Below the pieces are notes generated by a model that did not search any database, was not told the origin of the DNA, and saw nothing but the letters and a program-made list of their open reading frames with translations. The translations under genes and the position numbers were made by a program. Shown one piece after another: positions 1 to 5,147 of a DNA stretch of 7,691 nt (within the stretch, counting starts at the first letter, position 1; the number at the start of each line of letters is the position of its first letter). Location of the stretch: NCBI GenBank assembly GCA_022616575.1, contig JAKEEN010000039.1, forward strand, positions 1 through 7,691, written 5' to 3'. The stretch is from Flammeovirgaceae bacterium (GTDB taxonomy: Bacteria > Bacteroidota > Bacteroidia > Cytophagales > Cyclobacteriaceae).

Positions 1-294
1 GCAAAACTTCTGGAAGAGTACGGATGCTTTGCATTAGTACTTGAAAAAATTCCAGCAACACTGGCAAAACAGGTTGCAAAAAACCTACACATTCCCATCA
101 TCGGTATCGGTGCCGGCCCGGATGTGGATGGCCAGGTGTTGGTGATGCAGGATATGCTGGGCATCACCCAGGAATTCAAACCGAGATTTTTAAGACGCTA
201 TGCGGATTTAAACACATCGATAACGGATGCTGTTACTCATTATGTGAAGGATGTAAAAGCCAAAGACTTCCCGAACCAGGATGAGAAGTATTGA
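1..294 (+). CDS. panB: 3-methyl-2-oxobutanoate hydroxymethyltransferase, C-terminal part (5' end outside window)
   Basis: This is the last 97 codons of PanB, the cytoplasmic enzyme that adds a hydroxymethyl group from methylene-tetrahydrofolate to alpha-ketoisovalerate, giving ketopantoate, the first committed step of pantothenate and CoA synthesis. The visible part has the family signature [14 protein letters not shown] at residues 35-48 of the fragment, followed by MQDMLGI and [11 protein letters not shown]. Glu15, in the segment LVLEKIP, sits where the family has its catalytic glutamate. The frame opens at base 1 with no start, so about two thirds of a typical protein of roughly 270 residues lies upstream of the window. 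It ends in TGA. It converges on the CAP-domain gene after only 49 bases. No strong terminator hairpin is visible between them. The family call is firm. Confidence 0.95.
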   Translation, partial: AKLLEEYGCFALVLEKIPATLAKQVAKNLHIPIIGIGAGPDVDGQVLVMQDMLGITQEFKPRFLRRYADLNTSITDAVTHYVKDVKAKDFPNQDEKY

Positions 295-321
295 CACCTG
301 TAACTTTGACTTTCCTTTTAG

Positions 322-339
322 CTTTCAACTTTCAACTTT
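322..339. repeat. Short tandem repeat CTTTCAA in panB/CAP intergenic gap
   Basis: Two perfect tandem copies of the 7-mer CTTTCAA are followed by a partial third (CTTT). They lie in a pyrimidine-rich stretch (about 304-340) between two convergent genes. No inverted repeat is seen here, so this is not an obvious terminator. It may be simple slippage-derived sequence, and no function is assigned. Confidence 0.6.
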
Positions 340-343
340 AAGA

Positions 344-904
344 TTACTTACACCTTTCGGCACCCACTGAATCGATCTTTTCCCCAAACCAAACTACCGC
401 AAACTCTTTATATACACCGACTCCAACAGCCTGCCATTTCACCTGTTTCCAAATACTTAAGTTGATCATCACTTCATTATGGAATTTGCTCCCCTTCCAT
501 CCATCAATGGCTTCTTGTGCTGTCACCCCTGCCGAGTTAAAGTGAGCAATCTCATAGCCACTTCCCTCATAGCCGGCAATCTCTTTGGGTTTATTCCACA
601 TACAAGCCGCTTGTGCGTGGTCGTCTGTATAACAGCATGCTGACCAACTTCCCTTATCGGACCAACTATGCATGTTGCAAGGGTTATTTTCCTGCGAGTA
701 ATCATAGTTTTCAGCCAGATCCCTGGCATGAGCTTGCGCGACTTTTGTCAATTTACCTGAAACAGGTATAGAAGAAAGCCCCTTGCCCTTCCGATAACTG
801 ATAAGTAAGTCGTAGATTTTCTTTTCTTCTGCACTCAGACAAATGTTCTGGGTATATCCCGTTGAAAAGACCAGGAGTAAAAGGAGGGTAAGCAGTTTTT
901 TCAT
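344..904 (-). CDS. Secreted CAP-domain (SCP/PR-1-like) protein, cysteine-rich
   Basis: The 186-residue product starts with a clear signal peptide: MKK, a leucine-rich core (residues 4-12), then STGYTQ near residues 14-19. The mature protein should be periplasmic or outside the cell. The rest matches a CAP fold. A helix contains KVAQAHARDLAENYDYS (residues 54-70). His79 lies in NMHSW, Glu118 in GYEIAHF, Glu131 and Trp136 in EAIDGWKGSKFH, and His142 ends that segment. The last strands are KWQAVGVGVY and AVVWFGE. His79, Glu118, Glu131 and His142 are the likely equivalents of the family's His/Glu cavity tetrad. Six cysteines (22, 76, 90, 91, 101, 185) could form disulfides. Bacterial CAP proteins have few known functions, so the substrate or partner is unknown. 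The ATG follows AT-rich sequence without a clear Shine-Dalgarno, and I found no convincing promoter for this strand. Confidence 0.88.
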   Translation of the reverse strand: MKKLLTLLLLLVFSTGYTQNICLSAEEKKIYDLLISYRKGKGLSSIPVSGKLTKVAQAHARDLAENYDYSQENNPCNMHSWSDKGSWSACCYTDDHAQAACMWNKPKEIAGYEGSGYEIAHFNSAGVTAQEAIDGWKGSKFHNEVMINLSIWKQVKWQAVGVGVYKEFAVVWFGEKIDSVGAERCK

Positions 905-927
905 ATTGTATTGAAACGAAGAATTCT

Positions 928-958
928 TTTATTCTGATGTGATTTTCAACTATTTTTA
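928..958 (+). promoter_or_regulatory. Candidate icd promoter (weak match)
   Basis: TTTA at 928-931 and TATTTTTA at 951-958 are separated by 19 bases. Each differs by one base from the Bacteroidota consensus TTTG / TAnnTTTG. It would give an icd leader of about 80 bases that includes the palindrome at 999-1012. The match is imperfect in AT-rich sequence, so it may be chance. Confidence 0.35.
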
Positions 959-998
959 AACCCGGCAAAGGCAATCTACCTAAAACCAGACAACGCCC

Positions 999-1012
999 GC
1001 CTGCCGGCAGGC
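999..1012. repeat. GC-rich 14-bp perfect palindrome upstream of icd
   Basis: The sequence GCCTGCCGGCAGGC is a perfect palindrome. It is flanked on the right by another AGG, so GCAGG occurs as GGCAGGCAGG. It is much more GC-rich than its surroundings and lies 32 bases before the icd start. It resembles a small dispersed REP-like palindrome, though only one copy is present in this window. It would be in the 5' leader of icd if the promoter call is right. Confidence 0.65.
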
Positions 1013-1044
1013 AGGAATTAACGAATAACCGAATCAACATCAGT

Positions 1045-2376
1045 ATGAGCGATCAAAAAATTACAATTTCCAGCGGAAAACTAAATGTTCCAGATAACCC
1101 CACAATTCCTTTCATTGAGGGCGATGGCACGGGTCCGGATATTTGGGCTGCCTCTCAATATGTGTTTGATGAAGCTGTGAAGAAAGCTTACGGAGGGAAA
1201 AGAAAAATTAACTGGAAAGAAGTGTTGGCGGGTGAGAAATCTTTCAAGCAAACAGGAAATTGGCTGCCCGATGAAACACTGACTGCTTTCAAAGAATATT
1301 TAGTTGGTATTAAAGGACCTCTCACTACCCCTATAGGTGGGGGTATTCGTTCGCTCAATGTAGCATTACGCCAGATCCTTGACTTATATGTATGCCTTCG
1401 TCCCGTGCGCTGGTTTAATGGTGTTCCGTCACCGGTAAAAAATCCGGGAGCGGTTGATATGGTGATCTTCCGTGAGAATACTGAAGATATTTACGCAGGT
1501 ATTGAATTTGCCGCAGGTACACCGGAAGCACAAAAAGTATTGGATTTCATTGCCAAAGAATTTCCTAAGGAATTCAACAAGATTCGTTTCAATACAAAGG
1601 AAAAGTCAGAAGAGTTTTGGAAGATGGTAGGTGCTCCATCCGTAAAGAATGAAGTGAATGTAGGCATCGGCATTAAGCCGGTGAGTTGGAGTGGCAGCGT
1701 GCGCCTTATCCACAGCGCCATTGCCTATGCGGTAAAACACAAGCGTAAATCGGTAACGCTGGTACATAAGGGTAACATCATGAAATATACTGAAGGGGCG
1801 TTTATGGAGTGGGGGTATTCTATTGCTGAAGAATATTTTGGTGATAAAGTGTATACCTGGAAAAAATGGGAAAAGACGAAAAAAGAAAAAGGAGAAGAGG
1901 CCGCTAATGCAGAACAGAAAGCAGCCATCGCAGCCGGAAAAATTGTCATCAAAGATTCTATTGCCGACATCACGCTCCAACAAGTGCTCACACGTCCGGA
2001 AGATTTTGAAGTTATTGCCACGCTAAACTTAAATGGTGATTATCTCAGCGATGCGTTAGCTGCGCAAGTCGGAGGGATAGGAATTGCTCCTGGTGGAAAT
2101 ATTAACTACATCACAGGTCATGCAATTTTTGAGGCAACTCATGGTACAGCTCCGAAGTATGCAGGGCAAGACAAAGTAAATCCCGGCTCCGTGATTCTTT
2201 CCGGAGTGATGATGCTTGAGTACATGGGCTGGCAGGAAGCGGCAGATTTAATCACCAATGGATTAGAGAAAGCGATTTCTACCAAGCGCGTTACGTATGA
2301 TTTCCACCGCATGATGGAAGGTGCCACCTTATTAAAGTGTTCTGAGTTCGGAAAGGAAGTTGTTAAAAGTATGTAA
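1045..2376 (+). CDS. icd: NADP-dependent isocitrate dehydrogenase
   Basis: This 443-residue homodimeric TCA-cycle enzyme oxidatively decarboxylates isocitrate to 2-oxoglutarate, making NADPH and CO2 in the cytoplasm. Substrate-binding residues appear in [13 protein letters not shown] (Ser103, Asn105, Arg109), Arg119, and FRENTEDIY (Arg143, Tyr150). The catalytic lysine is Lys242 in [14 protein letters not shown]. Metal-binding aspartates are Asp332 and Asp336 in [19 protein letters not shown] rather than NAD preference is shown by Lys371-Tyr372 and Val378 in [12 protein letters not shown], and by Tyr418 and Arg422 in TYDFHRMM, the equivalents of the E. coli Lys344/Tyr345/Val351/Tyr391/Arg395 set. 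The region from Trp272 to Lys299 resembles the Bacillus form. An extra stretch of about 20 residues (roughly 183-205) precedes VGIGIKP and accounts for the length above the usual 416-423. The ATG has no Shine-Dalgarno. The gene stands alone, followed by a hairpin and a terminator. Confidence 0.97.
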   Translation: MSDQKITISSGKLNVPDNPTIPFIEGDGTGPDIWAASQYVFDEAVKKAYGGKRKINWKEVLAGEKSFKQTGNWLPDETLTAFKEYLVGIKGPLTTPIGGGIRSLNVALRQILDLYVCLRPVRWFNGVPSPVKNPGAVDMVIFRENTEDIYAGIEFAAGTPEAQKVLDFIAKEFPKEFNKIRFNTKEKSEEFWKMVGAPSVKNEVNVGIGIKPVSWSGSVRLIHSAIAYAVKHKRKSVTLVHKGNIMKYTEGAFMEWGYSIAEEYFGDKVYTWKKWEKTKKEKGEEAANAEQKAAIAAGKIVIKDSIADITLQQVLTRPEDFEVIATLNLNGDYLSDALAAQVGGIGIAPGGNINYITGHAIFEATHGTAPKYAGQDKVNPGSVILSGVMMLEYMGWQEAADLITNGLEKAISTKRVTYDFHRMMEGATLLKCSEFGKEVVKSM

Positions 2377-2385
2377 TGCTTTGGT

Positions 2386-2402
2386 CTCTTCCTTCGGAAG
2401 AG
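2386..2402 (+). other. Hairpin just after icd stop
   Basis: CTCTTCC and GGAAGAG form a perfect 7-bp stem with a TTC loop, starting 10 bases after the icd stop. No T-tract follows, so it is not a standard intrinsic terminator. It could protect the 3' end of the icd mRNA or act together with the terminator 35 bases downstream. Confidence 0.5.
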
Positions 2403-2435
2403 CGCAGGGTGGGTTTCCTATTTCCTATTGGCAAC

Positions 2436-2467
2436 AAAAAACCCTGACTACTATAGCCAGGGTTTTT
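2436..2467. terminator. Bidirectional intrinsic terminator between icd and the ATPase gene
   Basis: AAAAACCCTG (2437-2446) pairs perfectly with CAGGGTTTTT (2458-2467). Inside, after one A/C mismatch, CTA pairs with TAG around a CTA loop. The T-run ends the + strand form (for icd, about 60 bases past its stop), and the A-run gives the T-tract on the - strand. It can therefore also end the transcript of the convergent ATPase gene, whose stop is 99 bases away. Confidence 0.9.
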
Positions 2468-2565
2468 AATTAACTCGATGTGGTGGCATTACAAACAAGT
2501 TTGCTGAACTGAAGTTTCAGTAAGAGAGATTTTCAAATTTTGATTGAGGCACCTCAACCCCAATC

Positions 2566-3759
2566 TCAGTACAAAAAACCAAACAACCACAGGGGTATAC
2601 GATTTAAATAGGGACTTTCGATATCATCTAATGCGCGATAACTGTTTTTTGTTAATTTGATTTGATCATCACTCTTGGTTTTGCCGCCTACTTCAAAGGT
2701 CCAATTTTCGTTGACTATGAAATCACCTTCTTTAGGTAAAGCTAATTGGTGCCCTGCATTTTTTAGTTGGTTCAAAAAGAAGGTTTCTCGAAGGGAACCT
2801 ATTTCAGGATAATCTTTAAGTGCATAGCTCAGGTTGGTGTTCTCCAGATAAATTTTATCAGGCTTTTGTAACGCAGCTACTCCCTTAGCGTGCTGGTGAA
2901 GCAAGTTTAACAAACGTGCCCGCTCTAAATGGATAAGGAAATTATTGACCGTATCGCGCCCTAACTTCATTTTTGTTGCAATCGAAGAAATATTCGGGGT
3001 GAACGGAACGGACTCAGAAATGACCCCCAGTAATTTTTTTATTTTAATCACATTGCTTGCCGAGTAGTTTTCAATGGTGGCCAGGTCGCTCTCCAGCACC
3101 GTATTAATAACCTGATTAAGTTTAATAGCAAATTCGGCCTGAGTATCATCTTTATTGAAAGGGAAGTACCCAGCTCTTAAATACTTTTTAAACAGAGGGA
3201 GCGGCCTCCATTTTGTCGATGCAATCGAACTAACAATCTCATCGGCATTCTTTAGTACCTTTTCAAGCGGGACAATACCAAAGGCCAGACCGTGTACTAA
3301 ATGCAGATATTCGCGAAACGAGAGACCTGGCAATTCATACGAAATGACCCTTCGACTCAGATCGGCTTCTCCTTTTTGAATCTCTAAAGCGGAAGACGCT
3401 GTAAAAATTACCCGTAGGTGCGGATATCCATCATATATGTTTTTAAGTTCTGTCGACCAGTGAGGGTATTTGTGAATTTCATCAACCAGTAAAACAGTGC
3501 CACCGTTTTTTTCGAATTGATCGGCTAAATCCAGCAGGCTGTTGTCATAAAACCATGGATGATCTGCGGTTACATAGAGCCCTTTTTCCTTGAGGTGGAA
3601 TTTAAGGTGTTGTAAAAGCATAGTGGTTTTTCCGGTTCCACGCAGGCCCCGGATACCCACCATCCGCTGCTTCCAGTTTATTTGCTGAAAGAGTGATCGG
3701 AAGAAAGAATTTTCAGTAGTCCTTAGAAGATTGGATTGCAGGGTGTAAAGACGTTCCAT
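2566..3759 (-). CDS. AAA ATPase with C-terminal DUF4143 domain (AAA_14 family)
   Basis: The 397-residue product begins MERLYTLQSNL. The N-terminal half is a P-loop ATPase. Its Walker A is GLRGTGKTT (residues 38-46) and its Walker B is TVLLVDEIHK (88-97). A sensor-like VIFTASSA follows (117-124), then an arginine pair and the stretch ELPGLSFREYL (142-152), typical of AAA_14. The C-terminal half fits DUF4143. It has a winged-helix-like part, SSIATKMKLGRDTVNNFL (258-275), then a nuclease-like fold remnant with DFIVNENWTFEVGGK (346-360), where Glu356 and Lys360 sit in the E-x-G-G-K arrangement. Cellular role is unknown; the family is widespread and scattered, and is often carried as an accessory gene. 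A longer frame begins with TTG at 3810, but its first 17 codons are made of the two palindromes and promoter, so I chose the ATG at 3759. It is expressed from its own predicted promoter. It appears intact. Confidence 0.88.
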   Translation of the reverse strand: MERLYTLQSNLLRTTENSFFRSLFQQINWKQRMVGIRGLRGTGKTTMLLQHLKFHLKEKGLYVTADHPWFYDNSLLDLADQFEKNGGTVLLVDEIHKYPHWSTELKNIYDGYPHLRVIFTASSALEIQKGEADLSRRVISYELPGLSFREYLHLVHGLAFGIVPLEKVLKNADEIVSSIASTKWRPLPLFKKYLRAGYFPFNKDDTQAEFAIKLNQVINTVLESDLATIENYSASNVIKIKKLLGVISESVPFTPNISSIATKMKLGRDTVNNFLIHLERARLLNLLHQHAKGVAALQKPDKIYLENTNLSYALKDYPEIGSLRETFFLNQLKNAGHQLALPKEGDFIVNENWTFEVGGKTKSDDQIKLTKNSYRALDDIESPYLNRIPLWLFGFLY

Positions 3760-3761
3760 GA

Positions 3762-3783
3762 TTTGACTTGTAGTTAAGTCAAA
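3762..3783. promoter_or_regulatory. Operator-like inverted repeat, promoter-proximal copy
   Basis: TTTGACTT and AAGTCAAA form 8-bp arms around the 6-base centre GTAGTT, ending 2 bases before the ATPase start codon at 3759. The arms are the same as in the second copy at 3794-3817, while the centre differs. It covers the predicted transcription start. This is the pattern of a dimeric repressor site. The regulator is not identified. Confidence 0.7.
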
Positions 3784-3810
3784 AATATTAAAAAATTGAC
3801 TTGAATTCAA
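3780..3810 (-). promoter_or_regulatory. Predicted promoter of the DUF4143 ATPase gene
   Basis: On the - strand, TATTTTTG (3787 down to 3780) matches the Bacteroidota -7 box TAnnTTTG exactly. TTG at 3810-3808 lies 20 bases upstream as a -33 element. Transcription would start near 3773, giving a leader of about 15 bases. The -33 element is inside one palindrome, and the end of the -7 box touches the other. Confidence 0.65.
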
Positions 3811-3817
3811 GTCAATT
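3794..3817. promoter_or_regulatory. 24-bp perfect palindrome: operator copy 2 and possible ribH terminator
   Basis: The core TTGACTTGAATTCAAGTCAA (3796-3815) is a perfect palindrome, and AA/TT on its two sides extends it to 24 bp. It shares arms TTGACTT/AAGTCAA with the copy at 3762-3783, and the two centres are 33 bp apart, about three helical turns. It contains the ribH stop codon. On the - strand the right arm runs directly into TTTTTT, so the transcript could fold as a 10-bp stem with a T-tract and end ribH transcription. The stem is AT-rich, so termination strength is uncertain. Confidence 0.75.
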
Positions 3818-4279
3818 AATCAGCATCCCAATTGCCGTAATCGCTGCCTCCTCACCTTTGTTACCCAATTTCCCTCCCGCTCGTTCTTCGGCTTGTTTTT
3901 TATTTAGTGTCGTGAGCACTCCGAAGATTATAGGCTTTTCAGTTTTAATAGTTACTTCTGTAATGCCATACGCAACGGCCTGGCAGATGTAATCAAAATG
4001 GGGAGTATCGCCCTGAATCACACAACCCAAACAGATCACCGCATCAATATTTTTTTTTCTTGCTTCGCGCAACGCACCAAGTGTTAGTTCGAAACTACCG
4101 GGTACATTTTTGCGGATGATGTTAGACTTTTTAACTCCGTGCTGAATCAATGAGTGGAGGGCCCCTTCATAGAGTGCTTCCGTTATCTCTTCATTCCACT
4201 CGGCTACTACAATAGCGAATTTCTTTTTCGAGAGGTTGACGTTGCTTTTTACGCGTCCGGATTTTAAGGTTCCTGCCAT
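3812..4279 (-). CDS. ribH: 6,7-dimethyl-8-ribityllumazine synthase
   Basis: RibH condenses 5-amino-6-ribitylaminouracil with 3,4-dihydroxy-2-butanone 4-phosphate to form lumazine, the penultimate step of riboflavin synthesis. It usually works as a cytoplasmic pentamer or 60-mer capsid. The 155-residue product has AEWNEEIT (residues 26-33) at the substrate pocket, NVPGSFELTLGA (58-69), and the loop GCVIQGDTPHFDYIC (85-99) with catalytic His94. It ends with FGVLTTLNKKQAEERAG and GNKGEEAA, which form the phosphate-binding and subunit-contact region. A longer frame starts with TTG at 4321, but that part would encode the hairpin, so the ATG at 4279 is preferred and gives the usual family length of about 155. 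The last codons overlap the operator-like palindrome. A TPR gene lies 63 bases upstream on the same strand, but a terminator separates them. Confidence 0.96.
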   Translation of the reverse strand: MAGTLKSGRVKSNVNLSKKKFAIVVAEWNEEITEALYEGALHSLIQHGVKKSNIIRKNVPGSFELTLGALREARKKNIDAVICLGCVIQGDTPHFDYICQAVAYGITEVTIKTEKPIIFGVLTTLNKKQAEERAGGKLGNKGEEAAITAIGMLIN

Positions 4280-4291
4280 ATAGGTTTCAAT

Positions 4292-4318
4292 AAAAAAGGA
4301 CAGCGTTGGCTGTCCTTT
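4292..4318 (-). terminator. Intrinsic terminator between the TPR gene and ribH
   Basis: On the - strand AAAGGACAGC pairs perfectly over 10 bp with GCTGTCCTTT, with a CAAC loop, and is followed by a T-run (4297 down to 4292). It lies 24 bases after the TPR stop and 12 bases before the ribH ATG. It is a canonical terminator for the upstream gene, but it sits inside the leader region of ribH. Confidence 0.88.
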
Positions 4319-4326
4319 CAAAGGTA
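4319..4326 (-). promoter_or_regulatory. Candidate ribH -7 box abutting the terminator
   Basis: TACCTTTG on the - strand matches TAnnTTTG exactly and lies between the TPR stop and the terminator stem. No good TTTG is found 19-20 bases upstream (TTCA at 19), so the call is moderate. Transcription would start near 4312, inside the 5' arm of the hairpin. Confidence 0.45.
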
Positions 4327-4342
4327 ATGTCTTTCAATCTAT

Positions 4343-5029
4343 TTATGAATTGCTCTCCAGTCTCGCTTTCAACTTGCGCGCATTCTGATATTCTGACGAA
4401 TCAAAATATTCATCAATAATTTTTTGATAAGCTTCTTTAGCTCGTTCGTTGTCATTTAACTTCTCGTAAGCTAATGCTGCCTTCATTAAATAAGAGGGTG
4501 AGAAATATTTGTTGGGTTTGTAGTTCGCTGCCTTGTTGTAATACGTAGCCGCTTCATCATACTTGGCAAGCTCCATATTCGCATCGCCAATCAAACTGTA
4601 AGCACGTGCTTGAACTAACAAATCGTTTGAACTAAAATCGCTCAGATATAAAATAGCCGCATCAAATTTGCTTTGCTTTAAAAAGCAGACACCTGCATAG
4701 TAGTTTGCCAAGTTGGCAGCATCTGAAACTCCAAATTCTTCAATAATGTCTATAAAGCCCAGGTTATTCCCGTCTCCATTCAAGGCCAGACTTAGGCTGT
4801 CTGCTTCAAAGTAGTAGATAGCCTGGTACATTTGTTTCTGAGCCTCTGCATTCTGACTCTGCTTATAATAATTGAATCCGAAATAGCCACCCACAATCAG
4901 AAGCAGAACACCGGCAATGCCGATAATAGTTTTTGGATTTTTTTCAACCCAATTTTCTGCACCCATAAGGGTATCTTGCAATACTTCCGGATTCTCGAGG
5001 ATATCCTTTTTTTCTTCTTTCTTAGCCAT
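4343..5029 (-). CDS. Membrane-anchored tetratricopeptide repeat protein (YfgM-like layout)
   Basis: The 228-residue product has a charged, Lys/Glu-rich cytoplasmic N-terminus (residues 1-33) and one transmembrane helix (about 34-53, TIIGIAGVLLLIVGGYFGFN). The C-terminal domain, facing the periplasm, carries about three TPR units near 104-135, 138-170 and 177-210. Typical repeat signatures are YYAGVCFLKQSKFDAA, YSLIGDANMELAKYDEAATY and AALAYEKLNDNERAKEAYQK. The layout of one N-terminal anchor followed by TPRs resembles YfgM, which is linked to periplasmic chaperones and the Sec translocon in E. coli. Similar genes are commonly found near recF and ribH in Bacteroidota. Its specific role here is not known, and protein-protein scaffolding is the safe inference. 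It is preceded by a strong predicted promoter and followed by a terminator, so it is probably monocistronic. Confidence 0.85.
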   Translation of the reverse strand: MAKKEEKKDILENPEVLQDTLMGAENWVEKNPKTIIGIAGVLLLIVGGYFGFNYYKQSQNAEAQKQMYQAIYYFEADSLSLALNGDGNNLGFIDIIEEFGVSDAANLANYYAGVCFLKQSKFDAAILYLSDFSSNDLLVQARAYSLIGDANMELAKYDEAATYYNKAANYKPNKYFSPSYLMKAALAYEKLNDNERAKEAYQKIIDEYFDSSEYQNARKLKARLESNS

Positions 5030-5043
5030 AATTAAAAAATTGC

Positions 5044-5060
5044 CCGATTCCCATAATCGG
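5044..5060 (-). other. Hairpin in the leader of the TPR gene
   Basis: CCGATT and AATCGG form a 6-bp stem with a 5-base loop, within the roughly 30-base leader predicted from the promoter at 5068-5098. It ends 14 bases before the ATG. It is too small to be a known riboswitch. It could stabilise the 5' end of the mRNA or tune translation, or be chance. Confidence 0.4.
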
Positions 5061-5067
5061 AGGGGCG

Positions 5068-5098
5068 CAAAACTACTAATTCGGGTGTATTATTCAAA
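5068..5098 (-). promoter_or_regulatory. Strong Bacteroidota-type promoter of the TPR gene
   Basis: On the - strand TTTG (5098-5095), 19 bases, then TAGTTTTG (5075-5068) match TTTG-N19-TAnnTTTG at every fixed position. Transcription should start near 5062. The -33 box is the centre of a 12-bp palindrome, TTCAAATTTGAA (5093-5104). The strand and spacing fit the TPR gene whose ATG is at 5029. Confidence 0.8.
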
Positions 5099-5114
5099 TT
5101 TGAAATTCTGGATG

Positions 5115-5147
5115 AAACCTAGCAGGTTTCTAAAACCAGTTAGGTTT
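5115..5147. repeat. Symmetric double-hairpin repeat at the end of pdhA (terminator-like)
   Basis: On the + strand the segments are AAACCTA, GCA, GGTTT, CTA, AAACC, AGT, TAGGTTT. The outer 7-mers pair, the inner 5-mers pair, and the 33 bases fold as one stem with a 3x3 internal loop. The same bases can instead form two side-by-side hairpins (AAACC/GGTTT in each half). Its last two bases overlap the pdhA stop codon. It probably ends the pdhA transcript or protects its 3' end, although no T-tract follows. The AAACCT...AGGTTT pattern looks like a dispersed repeat family. Confidence 0.7.

Noticed and set aside
1858..1902. Purine-rich tract within icd
   Set aside because: It encodes the Lys/Glu-rich stretch [20 protein letters not shown], which aligns with the corresponding region of the Bacillus-type enzyme, so ordinary coding explains it.
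1491..2327. Several open frames antisense to, or in another frame of, icd
   Set aside because: They are phase shadows of a strongly conserved gene, with no recognisable domains and no promoter or start signals.
2508..2521. Interrupted palindrome ACTGAA-GT-TTCAGT after the ATPase gene
   Set aside because: It is short, AT-rich and without a T-tract. It is likely chance, and the terminator at 2436-2467 already explains transcription end.
3760..3810. TTG-initiated N-terminal extension of the ATPase (17 residues)
   Set aside because: The extra codons consist of the two palindromes and a perfect -7 box, and they match no family sequence. The ATG at 3759 is the better start.
4280..4321. TTG-initiated extension of ribH
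   Set aside because: It would encode the terminator hairpin and make the protein longer than usual. The ATG at 4279 gives 155 residues, a normal length.
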